Positions 7,162-13,135 of a stretch of 15,257 bases of DNA are shown here, piece after piece; the first letter of the stretch is position 1, and the number at the start of each line of letters is the position of its first letter. This DNA is from Prevotella sp. UBA3757. GTDB lineage: Bacteria > Bacteroidota > Bacteroidia > Bacteroidales > Bacteroidaceae. A program made the translations under genes and the position numbers. Under the pieces are notes generated by a model. The model did no database searches. It had not been told where the DNA came from and saw only the letters and a list, made by a program, of their open reading frames with translations. Location: positions 26,458-41,714 of the forward strand of contig DFGF01000134.1 in assembly GCA_002371715.1 (NCBI GenBank). The letters are read 5' to 3'.

Positions 7162-8526
7162 ATGGACGTAGAGGGCATACTTCGGAAACTGGGCATCGCC
7201 GAACTGAACGAGATGCAGCAACACGCGGTCGAAGCCATTTCGGGCTCCGACGGCGATGTTGTATTGCTCTCACCCACGGGGACCGGCAAGACGCTGGCCT
7301 ACCTTTTGCCGCTGGCGCGGCTCGTGGAGAGTGACGGCGCAGCGGGCGAGGACGGCGCGTGGCCGCTGGCACTGGTTGTCACCCCCGGGCGCGAACTGGC
7401 GCTGCAGTCACACGAGGTGCTGCAGAGCACGGGCTGCGGCCTCCGCTCCACGGCCTGCTACGGCGGTCGGGCGGCCATGGACGAGCACCGCGTGCTGCGG
7501 CAGCTGAGGCCGCACATCGTGTTCGGCACGCCGGGGCGGCTGAACGACCATCTGGACAAGGAGAACATGTCGCGCCATGCCATCCGATACCTCGTCATCG
7601 ACGAGTTTGACAAGTGCCTCGAAATGGGCTTCCAGGCCGAGATGCAGCGGCTCATCAGGCGACTGCCGGGACTGCGGCGGCGCATCCTGCTGTCGGCTAC
7701 GAACGCCGAGCAGATACCGGCATTCGTCAACATGAACAGGAAGGGGACGCTCATCGACTTCCTGCCCGACGAGGGCGAAGGGGTTTCGGAGCGCGTGACG
7801 CTCTACCAGGTCAGCAGTCCCACGAAGGACAAGCTCGCCACGCTGCACCAGCTGCTGCTGGGCTTCGGCCCGGAGAGCAGCATCGTCTTCCTGAACTACC
7901 GGGAGTCGGTAGAGCGCGTCAACAGCTACCTGCGCCAGCAGGGCTTCATGACCAGCTGCTTCCACGGCGGGCTGGACCAGCGCCAGCGCGAAGACCAGCT
8001 CTACCGGTTCAGCAACGGCTCGGCCAACGTGCTCGTTGCCACCGACCTGGCCTCACGCGGACTTGACATTCCCGACATCGGCAACATCGTTCACTACCAC
8101 CTGCCGGAGAGCCAGGAGGGCTATATCCACCGCGTCGGTCGCACGGCGCGATGGGACGCCACAGGCCGCACGTTCTTCCTTCTGGGCCCCGGTGAGCACA
8201 TCCCCGACTACGTCGTTGGCCAAGGTTCCGCGTCCAAGGTTCAATGTTCAACGTTCAATGTTCAATGTTCGGAATGTCCCCCTCCCCTGCCGCGCATGGC
8301 CACATTATACATTGGTAAAGGCAAGAAGGACAAGATTTCGCGCGGTGACATTGTGGGATTCCTCTGCAAGACGGCCGGTCTGACGGCAGACGACATCGGG
8401 CGCATCGACGTGCGCGACCGCTACAGCTGCGTGGCCGTCCGCCGCGAAAAGCTGCGCCAGACGCTGCGCCTCGTGGCCGGACAGAAAATCAAGGGCCTCA
8501 GAACCGTCGTCGAGGAGTTGCGCTGA
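7162..8526 (+). CDS. DEAD-box RNA helicase with DbpA-type C-terminal RNA-binding domain
   Basis: 454 residues. It is an ATP-dependent RNA helicase, probably in ribosome assembly or RNA turnover. Motifs in order: a Q-motif region with GI..LNEMQ (11-19), Walker A SPTGTGKT (37-44), TPGREL (74-79), TPGR (123-126), motif II DEFD (147-150) in place of DEAD, SAT (178-180), IVFLNYRE (241-248), VATDLASRGLDIPD (292-305) and HRVGRTAR (323-330). A DbpA-type RNA-binding domain follows at about 380-452 (TLYIGKGKKDKISRGDIVGFL). In E. coli DbpA this domain recognises 23S rRNA hairpin 92; the same target here is inference. DEFD is, as I recall, usual for the Bacteroidetes members. The linker (359-371) is encoded by an in-frame heptamer repeat. 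Local GC is visibly higher than in the neighbours. The start is the first ATG, just after the inverted repeat. Confidence 0.92.
   Translation: MDVEGILRKLGIAELNEMQQHAVEAISGSDGDVVLLSPTGTGKTLAYLLPLARLVESDGAAGEDGAWPLALVVTPGRELALQSHEVLQSTGCGLRSTACYGGRAAMDEHRVLRQLRPHIVFGTPGRLNDHLDKENMSRHAIRYLVIDEFDKCLEMGFQAEMQRLIRRLPGLRRRILLSATNAEQIPAFVNMNRKGTLIDFLPDEGEGVSERVTLYQVSSPTKDKLATLHQLLLGFGPESSIVFLNYRESVERVNSYLRQQGFMTSCFHGGLDQRQREDQLYRFSNGSANVLVATDLASRGLDIPDIGNIVHYHLPESQEGYIHRVGRTARWDATGRTFFLLGPGEHIPDYVVGQGSASKVQCSTFNVQCSECPPPLPRMATLYIGKGKKDKISRGDIVGFLCKTAGLTADDIGRIDVRDRYSCVAVRREKLRQTLRLVAGQKIKGLRTVVEELR
8239..8270 (+). repeat. GTTCAAY heptamer array inside the helicase gene
   Basis: About four and a half tandem copies of GTTCAAT/GTTCAAC. 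Just upstream, CCAAGGTTC occurs twice (8220-8228 and 8234-8242). Because three heptamers equal seven codons, the array is read as a seven-residue repeat (VQCSTFN VQCSE) without breaking the frame. Confidence 0.9.
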
Positions 8527-8628
8527 ACGGTGACCGCCGTTCCCGGGTGACAACTGGCTGGCTTTTGCCACTCTCACTTGACAAAGCGCAATCAAAACGG
8601 CATATTTTACTTAATTATTGCTTAAATA

Positions 8629-8660
8629 TTTGGCCGATTGAAATAAAAAGTGTAACTTCG
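8629..8660 (+). promoter_or_regulatory. Promoter of serC-serA
   Basis: TTTG at 8629-8632, a 20-base spacer, then TAACTTCG at 8653-8660 (one mismatch to TAnnTTTG). This is the Bacteroidetes sigma-ABfr layout. It gives an AT-rich leader of about 60 bases before the serC ATG at 8724. Confidence 0.75.
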
Positions 8661-8723
8661 CGCCACAATTTCGAATCAAACGTATCAAAAATAAACAATA
8701 AACAAAAAAAAGTCAATCAAGAA

Positions 8724-9791
8724 ATGAAGAAGTACAACTTTAACGCCGGACCTTCGATGCTCCCCCGCGAGGTCATCGAGAAAACCGCTCAACAGTGTTT
8801 AGACTTCAACGGCTCTGGTCTCTCGCTGATGGAGATCAGCCATCGTGCCAAGGACTTCCAGCCCGTAGTGGACGAAGCTGTCGCTCTGACGAAGGAGCTG
8901 CTCCAGATTCCCGAGGGCTACTCAGTGATTTTCCTCGGCGGCGGTGCCTCACTGGAATTCTGTATGATTCCCTACAACTTCCTCGTCAAGAAAGCCGCCT
9001 ACCTCAACACGGGCGTGTGGGCCAAGAAGGCCATGAAGGAAGCCAAGCTCTTCGGAGAGGTGGTAGAGGTGGCTTCTTCTGCCGACGCCAACTACACGTT
9101 CATCCCCAAGGACTGGAGCGTTCCCGCCGATGCCGACTACCTGCACATCACGAGCAATAACACTATCTACGGAACTGAGCTGCGCAAAGACCTCGACGTG
9201 CCCGTGCGGCTGATTGCCGACATGTCGTCAGACATCTTCTCGCGCCCCGTCGACGTCAGCAAGTATGACGCCATCTATGCCGGCGCACAGAAGAATCTGG
9301 CCATGGCCGGTGTCACCATCGTCATCGTCAAGGATGACGCCCTGGGCCGCGCTCCGCGCGAGATTCCCACGATGCTGGACTACCGCACGCACGTCGACAA
9401 GGGCTCGATGTTCAACACGCCGCCCGTCGTTCCCATCTACTGCGCACTGGAAAACCTGCGCTGGATCAAGTCTCAGGGTGGCGTAGAGGCTATGGACCGT
9501 CTGGCCCATCAGCGCGCCGAAATCGTCTATGGCGAGATTGACCGCAACAAGTGCTTCGTGGGCACGGCCCGTGAGGAGGACCGCTCGCTGATGAACATCT
9601 GCTTCGTCATGGCCGATGAGTACAAGGAGCTGGAGAAGGATTTCCTCGACTTCGCTACGTCAAAGGGTATGGTAGGCGTCAAGGGCCACCGTTCCGTCGG
9701 CGGATTCCGCGCTTCGTGCTACAACGCCCAGACTATCGAGGGCTGCGAGGCACTCGTAGCCTGCATGAAGGAGTTTGAGGCACAGCACTAG
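8724..9791 (+). CDS. serC: Phosphoserine aminotransferase
   Basis: 355 residues. This PLP enzyme converts 3-phosphohydroxypyruvate plus glutamate to phosphoserine plus 2-oxoglutarate (serine biosynthesis step 2; the family also serves PLP synthesis). The N-terminus NFNAGPSMLP is diagnostic. Further signatures are LSLMEISHRAKDF (33-45), LGGGASLEF (71-79), NNTIYGTEL (145-153) and the PLP-lysine segment YAGAQKNLAMAG, with K190 as the Schiff-base lysine. I chose ATG 8724, although the frame extends upstream to 8547, because the family motif starts within a few residues and the promoter at 8629-8660 lies inside the extension. It is cytoplasmic. It is followed by serA after 83 bases filled with heptamer repeats; the two form a serine operon. 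No lesion seen. Confidence 0.97.
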   Translation: MKKYNFNAGPSMLPREVIEKTAQQCLDFNGSGLSLMEISHRAKDFQPVVDEAVALTKELLQIPEGYSVIFLGGGASLEFCMIPYNFLVKKAAYLNTGVWAKKAMKEAKLFGEVVEVASSADANYTFIPKDWSVPADADYLHITSNNTIYGTELRKDLDVPVRLIADMSSDIFSRPVDVSKYDAIYAGAQKNLAMAGVTIVIVKDDALGRAPREIPTMLDYRTHVDKGSMFNTPPVVPIYCALENLRWIKSQGGVEAMDRLAHQRAEIVYGEIDRNKCFVGTAREEDRSLMNICFVMADEYKELEKDFLDFATSKGMVGVKGHRSVGGFRASCYNAQTIEGCEALVACMKEFEAQH

Positions 9792-9793
9792 AT

Positions 9794-9867
9794 GACAGTT
9801 GAGAGTTGACAGTTGATAGTTGAGAGTTGACAAATCATAAATTTCAAATTTCAAACTTCAATCTACA
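9794..9867 (+). repeat. Two heptamer arrays between serC and serA
   Basis: 9794-9832 holds five and a half copies of GANAGTT (GACAGTT, GAGAGTT, GACAGTT, GATAGTT, GAGAGTT, GACA). 9840-9867 holds AATTTCA twice, AACTTCA, then ATCTACA. Together they fill nearly the whole gap and end seven bases before the serA ATG. The A-rich second array is the effective serA leader. Confidence 0.9.
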
Positions 9868-9874
9868 AAATAGG

Positions 9875-10795
9875 ATGAAAGTATTAGTAGCAACAGAAAA
9901 GCCCTTCGCAGCAGCTGCTGTCAAGGGCATTCGCAAGGAAGTAGAGGCCGCCGGCAACGAGCTGGTGCTTCTGGAGAAATATACTGAAAAGGCACAACTG
10001 CTGGATGCTGTCAAGGATGCCGACGCCATGATTATCCGCTCGGACAAGGTGGATGCCGAGGTGCTCGATGCCGCCAAGCAGCTGAAAATCGTAGTACGCG
10101 CCGGTGCCGGTTACGACAACATCGACCTTGCCGCAGCCACTGCCCACAACGTCGTGGCCGAGAACACGCCCGGACAGAACGCCAACGCCGTGGCAGAACT
10201 CGTCTTCGGACTGCTGGTCATGGCCGTACGTGGATTCTACAACGGCAAGAGTGGCTCGGAACTGCTGGGCAAGAAGCTGGGCATACTGGCCTTCGGCAAC
10301 GTGGGCCGCAACGTGGCACGCATAGCCAAGGGCTTCGGCATGGACGTCTACGCCTACGACGCCTACTGCCCCGCTGAGGTCATCGAGCAGGCCGGCGTCC
10401 ACGCCGTGGCCAGCCAGGACGCACTCTTCGAGCAGTGCGACGTCGTCAGCCTCCACATCCCCGCCACGCCCGAAACCAAGCAGAGCATCAACTACGCCCT
10501 GGTCAGCAAGATGAAGAAGGGCGCCGTGCTGGTGAACACCGCCCGCAAGGAAGTCATCAACGAGCCCGAACTGCTCAACCTCATGCAGGAGCGCGAAGAC
10601 CTGAAGTTCGTCACTGACATCATGCCCGATGCCAACGACAGCTTCAAGTCGAAATGCGAGGGCCGCTACTTCTCGACTCCCAAGAAGATGGGTGCCCAGA
10701 CGGCCGAGGCCAACATCAATGCCGGCATAGCCGCTGCGCGCCAGATTAACGCTTTCTTCAAGGACGGCGACACGCGGTTCCAGGTGAACAAGTAA
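9875..10795 (+). CDS. serA: D-3-phosphoglycerate dehydrogenase, short form without ACT domain
   Basis: 306 residues. It oxidises 3-phosphoglycerate to 3-phosphohydroxypyruvate with NAD, the first step of serine synthesis, and is the partner of the preceding serC. It shows the D-2-hydroxyacid dehydrogenase fold: substrate loop VVRAGAGYDNID (73-84), NAD loop GILAFGNVGRNVA (136-148; the first Gly of GxGxxG is Ala139) and the NTAR motif with catalytic R224. The usual catalytic His in TPH(I/L)GA is replaced: the sequence is STPKKMGAQTAEAN, with K270. The usual Glu in DVFxxEP is also absent (DIMPDAND). A Lys-containing short type is, from memory, described for Entamoeba and Bacteroidetes, so this is a lineage trait rather than damage. 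There is no C-terminal ACT domain, so no classical serine feedback site. ATG 9875 is chosen for MKVLVATEKP; the frame upstream is repeat DNA. Confidence 0.95.
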   Translation: MKVLVATEKPFAAAAVKGIRKEVEAAGNELVLLEKYTEKAQLLDAVKDADAMIIRSDKVDAEVLDAAKQLKIVVRAGAGYDNIDLAAATAHNVVAENTPGQNANAVAELVFGLLVMAVRGFYNGKSGSELLGKKLGILAFGNVGRNVARIAKGFGMDVYAYDAYCPAEVIEQAGVHAVASQDALFEQCDVVSLHIPATPETKQSINYALVSKMKKGAVLVNTARKEVINEPELLNLMQEREDLKFVTDIMPDANDSFKSKCEGRYFSTPKKMGAQTAEANINAGIAAARQINAFFKDGDTRFQVNK

Positions 10796-10827
10796 AACGG
10801 TCTTGGAAAAAAATTGTAGGCCAAAAA

Positions 10828-10859
10828 TTTGTGGGTCTCACAATTATTTATTACCTTTG
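10828..10859 (+). promoter_or_regulatory. Promoter upstream of tRNA-Arg
   Basis: TTTG at 10828-10831, a 20-base spacer, TACCTTTG at 10852-10859: a full match to the Bacteroidetes promoter. It lies 59 bases before the tRNA 5' end and 32 bases after the serA stop. Confidence 0.8.
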
Positions 10860-10860
10860 C

Positions 10861-10900
10861 AGCCGAAAAAGTGGCCAACGGTGCTTTTTCGGCTGTTTTA
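10861..10900 (+). terminator. 11-bp hairpin with T-rich tail between promoter and tRNA
   Basis: AGCCGAAAAAG (10861-10871) pairs perfectly with CTTTTTCGGCT (10884-10894) around a 12-base loop and is followed by GTTTTAATT. By form it is an intrinsic terminator and could end serC-serA. It begins one base after the -7 box, so a transcript from the 10828 promoter would also start with it. Confidence 0.55.
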
Positions 10901-10918
10901 ATTGACAAAAGAATGGTC

Positions 10919-10992
10919 GGTCTGGTAGCTCAGCTGGATAGAGCAACAGCCTTCTAAGCTGTGGGTCTCGGGTTCGAATCCCGACCGGATCA
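10919..10992 (+). tRNA. tRNA-Arg (anticodon UCU)
   Basis: 74 bases folding into a standard cloverleaf. The acceptor GGTCTGG pairs with CCGGATC (two G-U pairs). The D arm is GCTC/GAGC with loop AGCTGGATA. The anticodon arm is ACAGC/GCTGT with loop CTTCTAA, anticodon TCT at 10953-10955. The variable region has five bases. The T arm is TCGGG/CCCGA with loop TTCGAAT, and the discriminator is A10992. CCA is not encoded, so it must be added after transcription. It reads AGA, with AGG possible by wobble. The gene stands alone with its own promoter. Its 3' end is followed within two bases by a heptamer array. Confidence 0.97.
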
Positions 10993-10994
10993 CA

Positions 10995-11025
10995 AGAGTT
11001 GAAAGTTGAGAGTTGACAGTTGACA
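10995..11025 (+). repeat. GANAGTT heptamer array abutting the tRNA 3' end
   Basis: A partial AGAGTT, then GAAAGTT, GAGAGTT, GACAGTT and GACA: the same repeat type and orientation as in the serC-serA gap. It starts two bases after the tRNA and ends two bases before the truncated toxin frame. Confidence 0.88.
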
Positions 11026-11026
11026 A

Positions 11027-11089
11027 TTAAGTGTTGAGGTAGCGTTTCAAATCCTTCTTATACTGCGTGGATTGCTTCAGTTTCTTCAT
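11027..11089 (-). pseudogene. Truncated RelE/YafQ-type toxin (first 20 codons)
   Basis: A leftward ATG at 11089 opens a 20-codon frame, MKKLKQSTQYKKDLKRY plus three residues, ending at TAA 11029-11027. This looks like the N-terminus of RelE/YafQ-type mRNA interferases, which normally run to about 90 residues. The match is by recognition of a short segment and is not proof. The frame stops where the heptamer array begins, so the remaining 70 or so codons appear to have been deleted. The start lies inside the end of an upstream leftward frame, an antitoxin-toxin overlap. The remnant cannot be an active toxin: the catalytic C-terminal part is absent. Confidence 0.5.
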
Positions 11090-11279
11090 AGATGTATTTA
11101 TCAAGGCTACTGGGGTCGAAATCTTCCAGCTCGTCGCCGGACTTGCATTCCTCTATGGCAGCTAATGTAAGTCCGCAATTACCATAACGAGCCTCGTAGT
11201 CCAGATAGACTTTATCCCATTTGTATATGATGTTTCCTTTCTTTTGTCGTTCATACCGCTGTAAAGATAAGCAAAAATC
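11058..11279 (-). pseudogene. Antitoxin-like open frame without a start codon
   Basis: A 73-codon frame open from 11279 to TAA 11060-11058, reading YERQKKGNIIYKWDKVYLDY, then EARYGNCGLTLAAIEEC and an acidic end (SGDELEDFDPSSLDKYIYEE). It has no in-frame ATG. An ATG at 11254 opens another frame that soon closes, so a frameshift or 5' loss is likely. Its overlap with the toxin-like start suggests the antitoxin of a decayed module, but I do not recognise the family from sequence. It may instead be an unrelated decayed gene. Confidence 0.42.
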
Positions 11280-11350
11280 CTAAATATTGTTACAATTGTG
11301 CTGAGAATTTAAGAAATATTTCGTTAAAAGCCTCGCGCGAACTCAAAATA

Positions 11351-11392
11351 AATTCGTTTAATTCGTTGTCGGAAAAAAAAATTCGTTGTCGG
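11351..11392 (-). repeat. CGACARCGRATT unit plus partial second copy downstream of the MATE gene
   Basis: Read leftward, 11371-11351 starts CGACAACGAATTAAACG and matches the left arm at 7076-7096 at 18 of 21 positions. A partial copy lies at 11380-11392: AATTCGTTGTCGG occurs at both 11360-11372 and 11380-11392, seven A residues apart. It sits six bases downstream of the MATE stop codon and shows no hairpin-plus-U-tract. Confidence 0.7.
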
Positions 11393-11397
11393 CAAGA

Positions 11398-12732
11398 CTA
11401 TGTCAGTCCCTTTGTGCGCCACTTCCCTGAACGCCAGCGCCGCATGAGGATGACACCTCGGATGTTCTCGTCGAGTGCGAAGCAGAGCCACATGCCTATG
11501 AGTCCGTAGCCGAGGGGAATGCCGATGATGTAGCTCAGTCCGACGGCAATGGTCCAGTTGAAGATGATGGCTATCATGAGTGGATAGTAGGCATCGCCGG
11601 TGGCGCGTAGTGTGCTGGTGGCGAAGATGTTGGACGTGCGTCCTATCTCGAGGAACCAGTCGACGACGAAGACCCACGTGCCCATGGCTATGATGTCGGG
11701 GTTGTCGGTGAAGGCAGCGAGGATGTCTCGTCCGACGAGGGCCAGTAGTGCGGATCCGGTGAGTGTGATGACCATGGACCATCGGAAGAAGTAGTTGCCC
11801 AGCAGGTAGGCAGCCTGATGGTGGCGCTGTCCGACGAGGTGGCCCACGAGTATGTCGCCTCCCTGTGTAATGCTCAGGCAGAAGAGGTAGACGAACATGA
11901 TGATGTTGGCGCAGTAGGTGCGGGTGGCCAGTGCCTCGTTGCTGATGTGGTTGATGATATAGGTGACGACGACCTGTGAGAGGTTGTAGCTGATGTTCTC
12001 GCTCATGGCGGGTATGCCGATGAACAGGAGGTTGCGCAGCTCGCGCCACGGGACGGGCACGAAGTAGCGGAGCGGGAAGGTGCCGATGTGGCGTCGGAAA
12101 TGGATGACGCCCAGTAGCACGGTGGCCACTGCCCGGCTGGCTGCTGTGGCGATGGCAGCTCCCTCTACGCCCATCTGTGGACAGCCCAGGCGGCCGAAGA
12201 TGAGTGCGTAGTTGCCGACGATGTTCACCACGTTGACCACGGCTGTGACGACCATCGGATAGCTGACTTTTCCGGCACTGCGCAGGGATGCGGAAAAGGT
12301 GAGGGACAGGGCCTGGAAGAAGGACAGGGCTCCGGTCAGTCGGAGGTAGACCAGTGCGTCGTCCATCAGGTCCGGGCGGACGCCCATGAGCCGTAGGAGG
12401 TCTTCGGCGAAGAGGAACAGGAGTGCGCTGACGGCCATTCCGAGCAGCAGGTTGACGACCAGTGCCATGCCCACCACCTGGACGAGTCGCCGCCGTAGTC
12501 CTGCGCCGATGTACTGTGCACAGATGATGGCGGCGCCCATGGAGAAGAACTGATAGACGAGGAAGACCAGCGACATGAGCTGGTTGTCCAGGCCGACGGC
12601 TGCGACGCTGTTGTCGGAGTATCGGCTGAGCATGACAGTGTCTACGGCGCCGAGCATCATGACGAGTGCCATCTCGATGAACACGGGTACGGTGAGCACT
12701 TTCAACTGTCGTTTCAACGATTGTTCTGCCAT
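11398..12732 (-). CDS. MATE family multidrug/cation efflux transporter
   Basis: 444 residues, normal for the family. MATE proteins are 12-helix inner-membrane antiporters that export cationic drugs and metabolites using Na+ or H+ gradients. The N-terminal half has VPVFIEMALVMMLGAVDTVMLSRYSDNSVAAVG (helix 1 and the family signature) and a matching second half begins at about 235 (LLFIGIPAMSENISYNLSQVVV). GAAIICAQYIGAG, FSASLRSAGKVSYPM with NIVGNYALIFG, and LRATGDAYYPLM with GLIGMWLCFALDENIRG are all characteristic. The substrate cannot be told. It reads alone: its promoter is probably the TACCTTTGC box at 12792-12785, and the leader has a short TTTGAA-type repeat just before the ATG. No regulator is adjacent. 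Confidence 0.94.
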   Translation of the reverse strand: MAEQSLKRQLKVLTVPVFIEMALVMMLGAVDTVMLSRYSDNSVAAVGLDNQLMSLVFLVYQFFSMGAAIICAQYIGAGLRRRLVQVVGMALVVNLLLGMAVSALLFLFAEDLLRLMGVRPDLMDDALVYLRLTGALSFFQALSLTFSASLRSAGKVSYPMVVTAVVNVVNIVGNYALIFGRLGCPQMGVEGAAIATAASRAVATVLLGVIHFRRHIGTFPLRYFVPVPWRELRNLLFIGIPAMSENISYNLSQVVVTYIINHISNEALATRTYCANIIMFVYLFCLSITQGGDILVGHLVGQRHHQAAYLLGNYFFRWSMVITLTGSALLALVGRDILAAFTDNPDIIAMGTWVFVVDWFLEIGRTSNIFATSTLRATGDAYYPLMIAIIFNWTIAVGLSYIIGIPLGYGLIGMWLCFALDENIRGVILMRRWRSGKWRTKGLT

Positions 12733-12784
12733 GTTTTTATTTTGAAGTTTGAATCATCTTTCGTCTATTTTTTTAAAATGGCTG

Positions 12785-12792
12785 CAAAGGTA
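12785..12792 (-). promoter_or_regulatory. -7 box of the MATE gene
   Basis: Read leftward: TACCTTTG, continuing as TACCTTTGCAGCC. It lies 53 bases before the MATE ATG. No TTTG is found at the -33 distance; the upstream stretch is a pyrimidine-rich tract on this strand (rc of 12793-12830). Confidence 0.6.
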
Positions 12793-12840
12793 CGAAGAAA
12801 AATGAAGAATGAAGAAGAAAGAAGGGAAAAAGTGAATTTT

Positions 12841-12864
12841 AGTTGACAGTTGAGAGTTGCAGTT
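12841..12864 (+). repeat. GANAGTT heptamer patch
   Basis: AGTT, GACAGTT, GAGAGTT, GCAGTT: a short array of the same family as at 9794 and 10995, here about 110 bases upstream of the MATE start. Confidence 0.8.
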
Positions 12865-12988
12865 CTCTATTCCAATAATGGGAATACCCCCTTAGGGATT
12901 ATCTGAATGAGTCGAAAGGATTATTTTGCTGTGGAAACACCAAATTCATTACGTGCATCATGGTACGTAGGAACCAAATAGAAAGAAA

Positions 12989-13028
12989 TTGCACCCGCAA
13001 ATGGAATCTCTTCCAAATGCGGGTGCAA
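12989..13028 (-). terminator. Strong two-tier hairpin, probable terminator of gyrA-TPR
   Basis: TTGCACCCGCA (12989-12999) pairs perfectly with TGCGGGTGCAA (13018-13028). Inside a symmetric AA/AA internal loop is a second stem, TGGAA with TTCCA, closing a TCTC loop. Leftward the hairpin is followed by TTTCTTTCTATTT, a plausible though interrupted U-tract, 108 bases after the TPR stop codon. The right edge also carries TAGTTTTG leftward, a possible -7 box, so a start site of a short RNA is an alternative. Confidence 0.55.
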
Positions 13029-13097
13029 AACTATAAGAAATTTTCCTTAAATCGCGCCCTTTAAGGGATCATCGAAAATTAACTTGCGCCGATTATT

Positions 13098-13134
13098 CCT
13101 GTCAACTGTCTTTTTGAAATTTGAAATTACAACT
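13098..13134 (-). repeat. Inverted heptamer patch after the TPR gene
   Basis: TGTCAACTGTC (13100-13110), then TGAAATT twice (13115-13128), then CAACTGTC. These are the reverse complements of the GACAGTT and AATTTCA units found together between serC and serA. It ends one base before the TPR stop codon. Confidence 0.75.
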
Positions 13135-13135
13135 G

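Larger units (their letters stand above)
12733..13135. other. Gene-poor 403-base gap between MATE and TPR genes
   Basis: No convincing gene. From left to right it holds the MATE leader and promoter and a GANAGTT heptamer patch (about 12841-12864). A near-palindromic CCCCTTAGGGATTATC follows at 12887, then a 24-codon ORF at 12907-12981 with no recognisable product. The strong hairpin is at 12989-13028. A second near-palindrome CCCTTTAAGGGATCATC lies at 13057, and an inverted heptamer patch at about 13098-13134 (TGTCAACTGTC and TGAAATT twice). The heptamer patches at the two ends are in opposite orientation. Confidence 0.7.

Noticed and set aside
8525..8542. GAACGG/CCGTTC hairpin at the helicase stop codon
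   Set aside because: A six-pair stem with no following T-run in a GC-rich stretch; likely chance.
8547..8723. N-terminal extension of SerC from 8547
   Set aside because: The SerC family begins with the NFNAGP segment a few residues after ATG 8724, and the promoter lies inside the extension.
9794..9867. CRISPR-like array
   Set aside because: The repeats are contiguous seven-base units without unique spacers, and there are no cas genes.
12907..12981. A 24-codon plus-strand ORF just before the strong hairpin
   Set aside because: Too short, with no recognised family, promoter or leader; a leftward 20-codon ORF overlaps it, so both are probably chance.
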